From: Ruegeria atlantica
GTDB taxonomy: Bacteria > Pseudomonadota > Alphaproteobacteria > Rhodobacterales > Rhodobacteraceae
Assembly: GCA_013032095.1 (NCBI GenBank)
Contig: WQBJ01000001.1
Location: 310,001-374,000 of the forward strand
DNA length: 64,000 bases
Direction: 5' to 3'
This document shows positions 1 through 8,724 of this stretch, piece by piece (positions within the stretch are counted from its first letter, which is position 1; the number at the start of each line of letters is the position of its first letter). Below the pieces are notes generated by a model. It ran no database searches. It saw only the letters and a program-made list of their open reading frames with translations, and was not told where the DNA came from. The position numbers were made by a program, and so were the translations under genes.

Positions 1-1565
1 GTATTGGCCTCGGTCAACTGACCTTGCAGGCTGTAGACACGGGCCAGATCAACCACGGGCACGACGCCATTGTGCTTCAAGTCCAGCGTGTTGCGATGCT
101 CGCCTGAGCGAATGGTAGCAAAGCCACGCAACAGGCCCAACGGCGGCGTGTGTTTCAGTGAGTTTGAAATCATGTGTGCCACGAAGATCGAGTTCGCATT
201 CGCGGCCGCCAGCGTGTCGGCTTGTAGATCAGCAAAAAGATCGAACGCGCCACCGATAGGGCGCAGGTCGAACATGACCGAGGCCAGCATCTGCGCCTCG
301 GGGTTGGGTTTCGCGATCCAGCCGTTGAAATAGTCTCGCCAAACGCGCACTGGCTGACACCAACGGGGATTGGTCGCCATCATGTCGCCAGGGCAATAGA
401 AATACCCGCAGGTGTCGAGCCCGTCCGAGACATATTTCGCCAATTCGGAAAAATAGGTCATGTCGTCGTCGGTCACGCTGTCGTCCAGCATCAGGCAATT
501 GTCCTGGTCCGACACGCCGGTCTGCTCCTGGCGCCCCTGAGAGCCGCAGGCCAGCCATAGATAGGGCACTGGCGGCGGTCCCAGCTTCTTCTCAGCAAGT
601 GACAGTAGACGGCGGGTGGCGGTGTCGGAAATGTCGGTAATAAGACGGGTGACAATTTCGTGCCGGTTCCCCCCGGCGACCAGTTGCACCAGTAACTGGG
701 GAATTTCAGCTGTCACCAGTGCCATCTCGGTGGCGGAGTTCGCATGGGCGATCCGTCGAACCAATTCGGCAGAGTTGACTGCCTGGTAATGAGTCAGGTC
801 GGTTTGAGTGACGATTCCGACCAGCTTGCCGCCTTCGGAAATCGGGATATGCCCGATCCCGCGTTCCATCATCACGTGCAATACGTCTGAGCCAATATCG
901 GAGGGAGATAAGGTGATCGGATCAGGGGTCATGATCGCAGAAACAGGGGTGCTTTCGGGCATTCCGTCCGCTACGTATTTTCCGGAAATATCCCTCAATG
1001 TTGCGATGCCTAGAAAATTGTCACCCTCGCTGACGCAGAGAGACGAGATATGGCGGTCTCGCATCACCTGTGCCGCTTCGCGCACCGGCATCGAAGGCGG
1101 GCAGACGGCTGGGTTGCGAGCCATAAGCGTGTCAATCGAACTGGTGGCGAGGCTTTGCGGGCCAGCGCGCTCTCCTCGTGTTCGGTTGAAGAATTTGGCA
1201 ACTACGTCGTGATCGTCGATCAACTCGCGCACCACATTCGGTGGGAGAACCATTAGAACAGACGGCGTGTGTGCATGTGCATGGGTCGCGGCTTTGCCGT
1301 CTTTCAACAAGCCGCGCTCACCAAAAGAGTTGCGCAAGCCTAGATGCGAGACGACAGCGCCGTTTTCATCTGTGATCTCAACCTGTCCTTCGTAGATCAC
1401 GAAGACGCCGGGCAGGGTGTTGCCCAGTTCGTAAACAGAGGACCCTTCGTCGACTTCCCACACCTCGATCTGCTTTGCCAGTTCGTCCAGCGTTTCAGAC
1501 GGAAGAGCGTCATAAGGGTGTACGGATTTCAGAAACCGGGTGATCTGGTCATGGGACAGGGGCAT
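1..1565 (-). CDS. cNMP-binding/CBS/DUF294 nucleotidyltransferase-like signalling protein (3' end outside window)
   Basis: Read from ATG at 1565 leftwards; it stays open to the window edge, so 521 codons are visible and the C-terminus is missing. Domains in order: a cyclic-nucleotide-binding fold (about residues 15-115), two CBS repeats (about 145-260), and a DUF294/GlnD-like nucleotidyltransferase region whose signature GSQGRQEQTGVSDQDN lies at about 341-356. Family knowledge: such proteins often sit beside the DUF4212/sodium-solute symporter pair, and are thought to sense an adenine nucleotide or cyclic nucleotide and regulate the neighbouring transporter or acetate metabolism. The same arrangement is seen here, 110 bp downstream of the symporter gene. 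A terminator-like hairpin lies just upstream, so this gene may need readthrough or its own promoter. The ligand and the modified target are unknown. Confidence 0.88.
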   Translation of the reverse strand, partial: MPLSHDQITRFLKSVHPYDALPSETLDELAKQIEVWEVDEGSSVYELGNTLPGVFVIYEGQVEITDENGAVVSHLGLRNSFGERGLLKDGKAATHAHAHTPSVLMVLPPNVVRELIDDHDVVAKFFNRTRGERAGPQSLATSSIDTLMARNPAVCPPSMPVREAAQVMRDRHISSLCVSEGDNFLGIATLRDISGKYVADGMPESTPVSAIMTPDPITLSPSDIGSDVLHVMMERGIGHIPISEGGKLVGIVTQTDLTHYQAVNSAELVRRIAHANSATEMALVTAEIPQLLVQLVAGGNRHEIVTRLITDISDTATRRLLSLAEKKLGPPPVPYLWLACGSQGRQEQTGVSDQDNCLMLDDSVTDDDMTYFSELAKYVSDGLDTCGYFYCPGDMMATNPRWCQPVRVWRDYFNGWIAKPNPEAQMLASVMFDLRPIGGAFDLFADLQADTLAAANANSIFVAHMISNSLKHTPPLGLLRGFATIRSGEHRNTLDLKHNGVVPVVDLARVYSLQGQLTEAN

Positions 1566-1587
1566 CAGACAGTCCTGTGTTTCTGGT

Positions 1588-1621
1588 TGAAAAATCCCGC
1601 CCGGTGGTGTGCCGGACGGGA
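1588..1621 (-). terminator. rho-independent terminator after the symporter gene
   Basis: Arms TCCCG and CGGGA, plus inner CCGG/CCGG, bracket a 7-nt loop at 1595-1621. On the minus strand the stem is followed by five Ts at 1590-1594. It lies 54 bp beyond the symporter stop codon and about 25 bp before the start of the DUF294 gene. Confidence 0.7.
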
Positions 1622-1674
1622 ACAGTAGATCGAAAAACGCGGCACATGGAAGTTAACCATATGCCGCATCATGC

Positions 1675-3459
1675 TCATTTATTCTGAGCTGCGCCCGCGC
1701 CACGGGGAATGCGAACGCTTTCGACCAATTCCACGATCTCCTTCGGAGTCTCTTTGGTCATACCGGCGACAACAAATGCGACTGCAAAGTTGATCATTGC
1801 ACCGATGGCACCGAACGAGGTTGACTTGATCGGACCCAGCAGCGGGTCAGCATCGGTGAACGAGTTGGTGCCCGGAATGAACAGCCAGCCCTTGTGCAGG
1901 AAGATGTAGACCAGGGTTACGGTCAGACCTGCCAGCATACCGCAGACCGCGCCGGTGTTGTTGATGCGGGTCGAGAAGATCCCCATCATCAGCGCCGGGA
2001 AGATCGAGGCTGCCGCCAAGCCGAAGGCCAAGGCCACTGTCTGCGCCGCAAAGCCCGGTGGGTTCAGACCCAGATAGGTTGCGATGACGATGGCTACGGC
2101 CATTGCAATCCGCGCCGCCATCAGTTCTCCCTTTTCAGAGATCGACGGGTTGATCGCACCTTTGACAAGGTCGTGAGACACAGCCGACGAGATCGCCAAC
2201 AACAGACCCGCAGCGGTTGACAGCGCAGCCGCAAGACCACCGGCAGCGACCAGACCGATCACCCAACCCGGCAGGTTGGCAATCTCAGGGTTGGCCAGAA
2301 CCAGGATGTCGCGGTTGAACTTGGTCAGTTCGTTACCAACCCAGCCTTTTTCTTCTGCCAGAGCCTGCATGTCGGCGTTCTGGTCGTTGTAGTACTGGAT
2401 TTTGCCGTCGCCGTTCTTGTCTTCCCAGTCCAGCAGACCGGTTTTCTGCCACGTTTTCATCCAGTCATAACGCGGATCGGTGTCAATCTCTTCGACCGAG
2501 ACAGCGCCACCGTCGATGCCACCATTGGGCCACATCATGTCGGTGATGTTCAGACGGGCCATTGCGCCAACCGCAGGGGCGGTCAGGTACAGTAGCGCGA
2601 TGAAGACCAGCGTCCAGCCAGCGGACCAGCGAGCGTCAGACACTTTCGGCACGGTGAAGAAGCGCATGATCACGTGCGGCAGACCGGCGGTACCGATCAT
2701 CAGCGACAGCGTGAACAGAACCATGTTCAGCGTGTTCGAGTGGTGCGCCGTGTAGTCAGCAAAACCCAGCTCGGTCACGATGGCGTCCAGCTTGGTCAGC
2801 AGCGGCTCACCGCTGGCGGTATCGCTGAACAGACCCAGTGCCGGGACCGGCGTGCCGGTCAGCTGCAGCGAGATGAAGATCGCCGGGATGGTGTAGGCAG
2901 TGATCAGTACGCAGTACTGAGCGACCTGAGTATAGGTCACGCCTTTCATCCCACCGAACACCGCGTAGGCAAACACCACACAAGCACCGATCAGCAGACC
3001 GGAGGTGTTCGAGACCTCGAGGAAGCGGCCAAAGGCCACACCAACGCCGGTCATCTGACCGATCACGTAGGTCACCGAAGCAACGATCAGACAGATCACC
3101 GCAACGATACGTGCGGTCTGGCTGTAGAAGCGGTCGCCGATGAATTCCGATACGGTGTATTTGCCGAACTTACGCAGGTAAGGCGCAAGCAGCAAAGCCA
3201 GCAGCACGTAGCCACCGGTCCAACCCATCAGGAAGGTCGAGTTGTCATAGCCGGTGAAGGCAATCAGGCCCGCCATCGAGATGAACGAGGCCGCGGACAT
3301 CCAGTCCGCTGCTGTCGCCATACCGTTGGTGACCGGGTGAACGCCGCGACCGGCAGCGTAGAATTCCGATGTGGAACCCGCTCGGGCCCAGATCGCGATG
3401 CCGATGTAGAGCGCAAAGGACGCGCCAACAAACAGCAGGTTGATGGTAAACTGGTCCAT
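1675..3459 (-). CDS. sodium:solute symporter (ActP-like, VC_2705-type subfamily)
   Basis: A 594-aa, highly hydrophobic SSS-family carrier with about 13 predicted membrane segments. It probably imports acetate or another short monocarboxylate with Na+. Typical SSS features are the N-terminal FYAAGRGV and the ATAADWMSAASFISM region (about residues 33-63), and GLAAALSTAAGLLLAISSAV late in the protein. The partner gene for a DUF4212 small subunit lies directly upstream with a 5-nt gap, an arrangement characteristic of this subfamily. GAGGAG precedes the ATG by about 9 nt. A hydrophilic insertion at about residues 303-395 carries an EF-hand-like loop, DKNGDGKIQYYND, at 347-359. The acs and adk genes upstream support acetate as substrate, but the sequence does not prove it. 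Confidence 0.9.
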   Translation of the reverse strand: MDQFTINLLFVGASFALYIGIAIWARAGSTSEFYAAGRGVHPVTNGMATAADWMSAASFISMAGLIAFTGYDNSTFLMGWTGGYVLLALLLAPYLRKFGKYTVSEFIGDRFYSQTARIVAVICLIVASVTYVIGQMTGVGVAFGRFLEVSNTSGLLIGACVVFAYAVFGGMKGVTYTQVAQYCVLITAYTIPAIFISLQLTGTPVPALGLFSDTASGEPLLTKLDAIVTELGFADYTAHHSNTLNMVLFTLSLMIGTAGLPHVIMRFFTVPKVSDARWSAGWTLVFIALLYLTAPAVGAMARLNITDMMWPNGGIDGGAVSVEEIDTDPRYDWMKTWQKTGLLDWEDKNGDGKIQYYNDQNADMQALAEEKGWVGNELTKFNRDILVLANPEIANLPGWVIGLVAAGGLAAALSTAAGLLLAISSAVSHDLVKGAINPSISEKGELMAARIAMAVAIVIATYLGLNPPGFAAQTVALAFGLAAASIFPALMMGIFSTRINNTGAVCGMLAGLTVTLVYIFLHKGWLFIPGTNSFTDADPLLGPIKSTSFGAIGAMINFAVAFVVAGMTKETPKEIVELVESVRIPRGAGAAQNK

Positions 3460-3464
3460 TGGGT

Positions 3465-3749
3465 TTACTCCTCATCCACGCCGTGTTCGGCGTCCAGCTT
3501 GTTCATGCGCCAGGCGTAGTTGAAGATCAGCACAAGAAAGACCAGGATTGATCCCTGCTGAGCAAACCAAAAGCCTAGGTCGGTGCCGCCAACGGCGATC
3601 CCCGACAGCAACGGACGCAGCAGAATGCCGAATCCAAAAGACACCAGCGCCCATATCGCGAGGCTGATGTAGATGAGACGCAGGTTGGCCTGCCAATAGC
3701 CCTTGTCGGCTTCGGCAGTCTGCGCGGAGTTTGTAGATTGATCCGACAT
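3465..3749 (-). CDS. DUF4212 small membrane subunit of the symporter
   Basis: A 94-aa protein with a hydrophilic N-terminus of about 20 residues (WQANLRLIYIS follows) and two membrane segments at about 25-46 and 58-80, ending in a charged tail. This matches the DUF4212 family, which is almost always encoded immediately before a VC_2705-type sodium:solute symporter and is thought to be an accessory subunit. GGAGGAACC lies 5 nt before the ATG. The gap to the symporter start is 5 nt, so the two are probably translated together. It lies 186 bp downstream of adk on the same strand. Confidence 0.88.
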   Translation of the reverse strand: MSDQSTNSAQTAEADKGYWQANLRLIYISLAIWALVSFGFGILLRPLLSGIAVGGTDLGFWFAQQGSILVFLVLIFNYAWRMNKLDAEHGVDEE

Positions 3750-3935
3750 GCGGGTTCCTCCTTCGCTTCCTCGTTGGGCGGCCCTTTGCCCAACTCCTCC
3801 AGTGCGTCGGGCCGCTTTACTGTGTGCCCAACACCGGGGAGGCGTCAGGCAAAACTCCTCCGGTCCGCCAAGGCGGGTCCATCAAAGTATTCTGTTTTAG
3901 GATCAAAGCCCTGTAGGGGGGCTTATCTCCTCCCC

Positions 3936-4622
3936 TTACTTCATCACGTCGCTCACAACCCCTTGCAGGGCGCGGGCGATGTCATCGATCTGACCCATGG
4001 CATTGATGCCCTTCAGCACGCCCTGGGTCTGGTAGTAGTCAATCAGCGGCGCGGTCTGCGCGTGATACGCGGTCAAACGCGAAGCTACGGTTTCCGCATT
4101 GTCATCGGCGCGGCGCTTGAATTCGGTGTGGCCGCACTTGTCGCATTCGCCTTCTTTCGCCGGCTGTTTGAACGTGTCGTGGTAGCCTTCACCGCAACCG
4201 GCACAGGTGTAGCGGCCCGAGATGCGGATCACCATTTCCTCGTCCTCAACCTCAAGGCTGATTGCGGCGTTGATCTTTTGCCCGGCCGAGGCCAGCAGAC
4301 CGTCCAGCGCCTCGGCCTGAACCGTGGTGCGCGGAAAACCATCGAGGATTACACCTTTGGAACAATCCGGCTGTGCCATGCGGTCGCGAAGAATGGCGAT
4401 GACGATCTCGTCGCTGACCAGATCACCGGCCTCCATCACTGCCTTGGCGGCTTGGCCTGCTTCGGTGCCGGCAGCAACGGCTTCGCGCAGCAGGTCACCG
4501 GTGCTTAGCTGAACCAGCCCGAACCTGTCCTCAAGCATCCGCGCTTGTGTGCCCTTCCCGGCACCCGGAGGGCCGAGAAGGATTAGAACAGCGGGAGTTA
4601 TGGTCGTGGAAGCGTCCATCAT
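3936..4622 (-). CDS. adk: adenylate kinase with a Cys4 zinc-type lid
   Basis: A 228-aa AMP + ATP to 2 ADP phosphotransferase. The P-loop GPPGAGKGTQ is at about residues 18-27, and the AMP-site and lid regions STGDLLR and GFPRTTVQA are present. The lid carries CAGC...CDKC, a four-cysteine zinc knuckle, as in Gram-positive and many alphaproteobacterial enzymes. The N-terminus is about 10 residues longer than usual; ATG codons at 4622 and 4619 are both possible, and the GAGGG serving them overlaps the acs stop codon. It lies only 4 nt after acs. That fits a role in recycling the AMP released by acetyl-CoA synthetase. Many relatives carry another adk in the secY region, so this could be a second copy. 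Confidence 0.93.
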   Translation of the reverse strand: MMDASTTITPAVLILLGPPGAGKGTQARMLEDRFGLVQLSTGDLLREAVAAGTEAGQAAKAVMEAGDLVSDEIVIAILRDRMAQPDCSKGVILDGFPRTTVQAEALDGLLASAGQKINAAISLEVEDEEMVIRISGRYTCAGCGEGYHDTFKQPAKEGECDKCGHTEFKRRADDNAETVASRLTAYHAQTAPLIDYYQTQGVLKGINAMGQIDDIARALQGVVSDVMK

Positions 4623-4626
4623 GCCC

Positions 4627-6591
4627 TCACTTGTTCGCGCGGTTTTCGATCAGGTCTTCGACCACCGAAGGATCGGCAAGGGTCGAAGTGTCACCCAGAG
4701 AACCAAAGTCGTTCTCGGCAATCTTGCGCAGGATGCGGCGCATGATCTTGCCCGAACGGGTCTTGGGCAGGCCAGGAGCCCACTGGATCACGTCAGGCGA
4801 GGCGATCGGACCGATCTCGGTCCGGACCCAGGTGCGCAGCTCTTTCAGCAGATCGTCCGAAGGCTCACGATCGTTCATCAGAGTGACATAGCAATAAATG
4901 CCTTGTCCTTTGATTTCATGGGGATAGCCCACAACGGCGGCCTCAGCTACAGCGGCATGTGCCACCAGTGCGCTTTCCACTTCGGCTGTACCCATGCGGT
5001 GACCCGAAACGTTGATCACGTCATCAACGCGGCCAGTGATCCAGTAGTCACCATCTTCATCACGACGACAGCCGTCACCGGTGAAGTAGTAGCCTTTGTA
5101 ATCTGAGAAATACGTCTTCTCGAACCGCTCATGATCGCCCCAAACAGTGCGCATTTGACCGGGCCAGCTATCCTTGATGCAGAGAACACCTTCAACACCG
5201 TTGCCTTCGATCTCAACACCGGACTGAGGGTCGAGAACGACAGGCTGGATGCCGAAGAACGGCTTCATCGCCGAACCGGGTTTCATCGCGTGTGCGCCGG
5301 GCAGGGGGGTCATCAGATGACCGCCAGTTTCGGTTTGCCACCACGTGTCCACGATGGGGCATTTACCCTTGCCGACAACGTCGTTGTACCAGTTCCAGGC
5401 CTCGGGGTTGATCGGCTCACCCACGGTACCCAGTGTCCGCAGGTCGCTCAGGTCGCATTTCTCAACGAACTCATTGCCTTGACCCATCAGTGCCCGGATC
5501 GCGGTCGGAGCGGTGTAGAACTGATTGACCTTGTGCTTTTCACATACCTGCCAGAACCGGCTCGCGTCCGGATAGGTCGGTACACCCTCGAACATCAGCG
5601 TGGTCGCGCCGTTGGCCAGGGGGCCGTAGACGATATAGCTGTGTCCGGTGACCCAGCCCACATCGGCGGTACACCAGTAAACATCGCCTTCATGGTAGTC
5701 GAACGTGATCTCATGCGTCATCGCGGCGTATACCAGATAGCCGCCGGTGGTGTGCACAACGCCCTTGGGCTGACCGGTCGAACCGGAGGTATACAGAATA
5801 AACAGCGGGTCCTCGGCGCTCATCTCAGCGGGTGCGCAATAGTCATCCGCCTCCAGCGCCATTTCGTTGTAGTCATAGTCGCGCCCGTCGATCCATGTGG
5901 TCTGACCGCCTGTACGCTTGACCACCAGACATTTGACGGTGTCCTTACAGTGCAGCAGGGCTGCGTCTGCATTGGACTTCAGCGGAGTCTTGCGGCCTCC
6001 ACGTGGTGCTTCGTCGGCCGTAATGACAACCTTCGCATCGCAGCCATTGATCCGGGCCGCCAAAGCATCGGGCGAGAATCCTGCGAAAACGATCGAATGG
6101 ATCGCGCCAATCCGGGCACAGGCCAACATGGCGTAAGCCGCCTCGGGGATCATCGGAAGATAGATGACAACGCGGTCGCCTTTGCGAACGCCCAGCGACT
6201 CCAGAATGTTGGCCATCCGGCAGGTGCGGCGGTGCAGTTCGGCATAGGTAATGTGCTGCGCTTCGTCGTTTGGGTCGTCCGGCTCCCAGATGATAGCAGT
6301 CTGGTCGCCGCGTGTTTTCAGGTGCCGGTCCAGGCAGTTGGCGGATACGTTTAATGTGCCGTCCGCGTACCAGTTAATTCCGACCGAACCGAATTCATAG
6401 CTGACATCCTTGACCTGAGTATAAGGCTTGATCCAGTCGACCCGCTTGCCTTGTTCATCCCAGAACGCGGCGGGATCTTCGATCGAGGCCTTGTACATCT
6501 CGTTGTACTTGGCGGCATCGACATGGGCGCGTGCAACGGTTTCGGCGGACGGCGGATATACGTTGGCATCTGCCTGGGCAGCGGTTGTCAT
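4627..6591 (-). CDS. acs: acetyl-CoA synthetase (AMP-forming)
   Basis: This 654-aa enzyme converts acetate, ATP and CoA to acetyl-CoA, AMP and PPi in the cytoplasm. The adenylation motif [15 protein letters not shown] is present, with the downstream [10 protein letters not shown] and [21 protein letters not shown] blocks. The C-terminal [14 protein letters not shown] contains the lysine usually acetylated to control activity (near residue 615). I chose ATG at 6591 because GGGAGGAG lies about 7 nt upstream; an in-frame codon at 6618 would add nine residues with no family support. It is first in a minus-strand series acs-adk-DUF4212-symporter. A perfect 8-bp-arm palindrome upstream at 6729-6746 may be its operator. 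Confidence 0.96.
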   Translation of the reverse strand: MTTAAQADANVYPPSAETVARAHVDAAKYNEMYKASIEDPAAFWDEQGKRVDWIKPYTQVKDVSYEFGSVGINWYADGTLNVSANCLDRHLKTRGDQTAIIWEPDDPNDEAQHITYAELHRRTCRMANILESLGVRKGDRVVIYLPMIPEAAYAMLACARIGAIHSIVFAGFSPDALAARINGCDAKVVITADEAPRGGRKTPLKSNADAALLHCKDTVKCLVVKRTGGQTTWIDGRDYDYNEMALEADDYCAPAEMSAEDPLFILYTSGSTGQPKGVVHTTGGYLVYAAMTHEITFDYHEGDVYWCTADVGWVTGHSYIVYGPLANGATTLMFEGVPTYPDASRFWQVCEKHKVNQFYTAPTAIRALMGQGNEFVEKCDLSDLRTLGTVGEPINPEAWNWYNDVVGKGKCPIVDTWWQTETGGHLMTPLPGAHAMKPGSAMKPFFGIQPVVLDPQSGVEIEGNGVEGVLCIKDSWPGQMRTVWGDHERFEKTYFSDYKGYYFTGDGCRRDEDGDYWITGRVDDVINVSGHRMGTAEVESALVAHAAVAEAAVVGYPHEIKGQGIYCYVTLMNDREPSDDLLKELRTWVRTEIGPIASPDVIQWAPGLPKTRSGKIMRRILRKIAENDFGSLGDTSTLADPSVVEDLIENRANK

Positions 6592-7006
6592 ACTGAGGCT
6601 CCTCCCTCTGGACTTCATTTCACTGGGCCGAATCTTGCCCGCGGAACGGGCGATGTCGACCCGTTTCCTCCCCGAGAGGAATATTAAGCGGATTTGAAAA
6701 CAATGAAATAAATTACCGAAATCTCAGCATTTGTTTGTAAACAAATTTTACCTAATGGGCAGTGCATGTAAATTTATGTACTTTATGATGGTAAAAATAT
6801 AACAAAAACAATGCTTAGGTTGTCACGGAATTTTCTTTAGTCCCTAAGGGTGTCCCCTGAAAAATCCAGCATCTCTGAATCACCATTAAGTTGTTAGCGC
6901 CGGCATCTGCTGGGTGTCCGACCCGCCCGGGGGTTGGCACATTCACATGTTGGCGCTAGCTTTGACCGCAAGCGCTTGAACAAGAAGCGCAACAAAGGGA
7001 GAAATC
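6592..7006. other. divergent promoter region between acs and the TRAP operon
   Basis: A 415-bp gap between two divergent operons with no supported gene. Its middle (about 6690-6850) is much more AT-rich than the flanking genes and holds the palindrome at 6729-6746. The right end carries AAAGGGAG, the ribosome-binding site for the TRAP binding-protein gene. I could not assign exact -35/-10 elements with confidence. Confidence 0.7.
6729..6746. promoter_or_regulatory. 8-bp-arm palindrome, candidate operator upstream of acs
   Basis: ATTTGTTT and AAACAAAT form a perfect inverted repeat around GT, 138 bp upstream of the acs start. Its symmetry and AT-rich setting suggest a dimeric regulator site. 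The TTTG..CAAA-like core recalls sites of short-chain fatty acid regulators of the RamB/ScfR type, but that link is only inference. Confidence 0.5.
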
Positions 7007-8026
7007 ATGATGAAAAAGATGTTGAGCGGCGCCGCTGTCGCCGCCTTAAGTGTTGCATTCGTCACTGAGGCCGCAGCTACCGAATGGAATGCCTCGGTCT
7101 GGGGTAAGCGTCGAGCTTTCACAGAACATGTTGAGAAACTGGCAGAGTTGGTCAGCGAAAAGACCAACGGCGATTTCACTATCAATGTCAGCTACGGCGG
7201 TCTGTCCAAGCCGCGCGAGAACCTTGATGGGATTGAGATCGGTGCCTTCGAGATGGCCCAGTTCTGCGCGGGTTATCACCGCGACAAGAACCGTGCGATT
7301 ACGGTGCTGGAACTGCCGTTCCTTGGCGTGAACACGCTTGAGGAAGAGGTGGCCGTCAGCCATGCGGTGTATGACCATCCTGCGGTGAAGGATGAGATGG
7401 CACAATGGAATGCGCGCATCATCATGACGTCGCCCATGCCGCAGTATAATATCGTTGGCACAGGTGAGCCGCGCGATGAATTGGCCGATTTTGACGGAAT
7501 GCGCGTCCGCGCTACCGGTGGGCTGGGGCAGGCCTTTGAAGCGGTCGGCGGTGTGCCGACCTCGGTTCCCGCGACCGAAGCATTCAACGCGATGGAGTCG
7601 GGTGTCGTCGACACGGTTGCCTTTGCTCAGCACGCGCACTTGTCCTTTGGCACCATAAATGAGGCCGACTGGTGGACCGCCAACCTGAATCCCGGCACGG
7701 TCAACTGCCCGGTGGTGGTGAACATCGAGGCTTACGAGGCTCTGCCTGCCGAACACCGCGAAGCGCTGAACACCTCTATCGGCGAGGCAATCGACCACTA
7801 CCTCGCCAACTATGGTGGGCTGCTGGAGCAATGGGACAGCGTTCTAAGCGAGAAGGGTGTTCAGAAGGTTGAGATCGATGAAGCCGTGATCGAGGAATTC
7901 CGCACCAAGGCAGCAGACCCTATCCGCGAGCAATGGATTGCGGACATGACCGCTCAGGGCCTGCCTGCGCAGGACCTCTATGATCTGGTCCAGACCACAC
8001 TGAAACAGCAGCGCGGCGGAAACTGA
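7007..8026 (+). CDS. TRAP transporter solute-binding protein (DctP family)
   Basis: A 339-aa periplasmic binding protein with a Sec signal peptide of about 24 residues (Lys-rich start, hydrophobic core, cleavage near ATEW). The mature part has the DctP layout: LPFLGVNTLEEE near residue 105, then GMRVRATGGLG and EAFNAMESGVVDTVAF, the conserved block around the substrate arginine. Two ATGs sit in tandem at 7007 and 7010 behind AAAGGGAG. It is first in a binding protein-small permease-large permease operon. The substrate is not readable; DctP proteins bind organic acids such as C4-dicarboxylates, keto acids, ectoine or sugar acids. Confidence 0.92.
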   Translation: MMKKMLSGAAVAALSVAFVTEAAATEWNASVWGKRRAFTEHVEKLAELVSEKTNGDFTINVSYGGLSKPRENLDGIEIGAFEMAQFCAGYHRDKNRAITVLELPFLGVNTLEEEVAVSHAVYDHPAVKDEMAQWNARIIMTSPMPQYNIVGTGEPRDELADFDGMRVRATGGLGQAFEAVGGVPTSVPATEAFNAMESGVVDTVAFAQHAHLSFGTINEADWWTANLNPGTVNCPVVVNIEAYEALPAEHREALNTSIGEAIDHYLANYGGLLEQWDSVLSEKGVQKVEIDEAVIEEFRTKAADPIREQWIADMTAQGLPAQDLYDLVQTTLKQQRGGN

Positions 8027-8033
8027 TCATTTC

Positions 8034-8061
8034 ATCCGGGTGCCCAACCGGGCACCCGGAT
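8034..8061 (+). other. intercistronic hairpin between TRAP binding-protein and small-permease genes
   Basis: ATCCGGGTGCCC and GGGCACCCGGAT are perfect 12-bp arms around an AACC loop, 7 bp after the binding-protein stop. No T-run follows, so it is not an ordinary terminator. Hairpins here commonly stabilise the upstream mRNA segment so that more binding protein than permease is made. Confidence 0.65.
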
Positions 8062-8091
8062 AACAATCCTAAGATACAGGGGATCACCGGA

Positions 8092-8721
8092 ATGGCAGGA
8101 CAGGCCACGGTGCTTGAGGATGGCAGCCGCCTCAGTCGGCTAGATCGTCACCTATTGAAGTTAGAGCAGTTTTTGGCCTTGATCAGCGGACTGGCCGTTT
8201 TTGGCCTGATGGTGCTGGCTGTCGTCTCGGTTAGCGGGCGCAACGCAATCAATGCGCCTCTGCCGGGTTATGTGGACTGGATCGAACAGGCCATGCCTCT
8301 GATCGCGTTCTTAGGCATTTCCTACGTACAGCGCAGTGGTGGTCACATCCGGATGGATATCGTGATTGCGCGCCTGCACGGGCGGGCGCTTTGGTTGTTC
8401 GAGTTGATCTCGGTGATCCTGATCCTCGTTCTAATGCTGGCTTTGGTCTGGGGCAGCTGGTCTCATTTCGACCGGTCCTTCGATTTTGGCGCGCCGCTGT
8501 GGAGCCGTGACAGTTCAATCGACATCGGCATCCCGCTCTGGCCAGCCAAACTGTTGGCCCCGGTGGCGTTTTCAGTTTTGTGTGTGCGGCTTGTGCTGCA
8601 GATCTGGGGCTACGGTCGCGCCTTTGCGCTGGGGCTTGAACACCCTGTGGCCGTGCCACTGATCCAGGACGCAGCGGCACAGGCTGCCGCTGAGGCCGAC
8701 CAATTCGAAGGGCAGGACTAG
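8092..8721 (+). CDS. TRAP transporter small permease (DctQ family)
   Basis: A 209-aa inner-membrane protein with four predicted membrane segments (about residues 25-48, 62-80, 98-122 and 148-168) and a cytoplasmic Ala/Gln/Glu-rich tail. The DctQ block PGYVDWIEQAMPLIAFLGISY, cited here only by its ends (PGYVDW at about residue 58, FLGISY at about 73), is recognisable. An AGGGGATCACCGG stretch precedes the ATG. It lies between the binding protein and the large permease, 3 nt before the latter. Family role: it pairs with DctM to form the Na+-driven importer. Confidence 0.88.
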   Translation: MAGQATVLEDGSRLSRLDRHLLKLEQFLALISGLAVFGLMVLAVVSVSGRNAINAPLPGYVDWIEQAMPLIAFLGISYVQRSGGHIRMDIVIARLHGRALWLFELISVILILVLMLALVWGSWSHFDRSFDFGAPLWSRDSSIDIGIPLWPAKLLAPVAFSVLCVRLVLQIWGYGRAFALGLEHPVAVPLIQDAAAQAAAEADQFEGQD

Positions 8722-8724
8722 CGT

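Noticed and set aside
3906..3924. AAGCCC/GGGCTT hairpin after adk
   Set aside because: Only a 6-bp stem and no T-tract on the minus strand, so not reported as a terminator.
5131..6354. Plus-strand open frame of 407 codons opposite acs
   Set aside because: The acs motifs are unambiguous on the minus strand; this frame gives low-complexity antisense sequence without domains.
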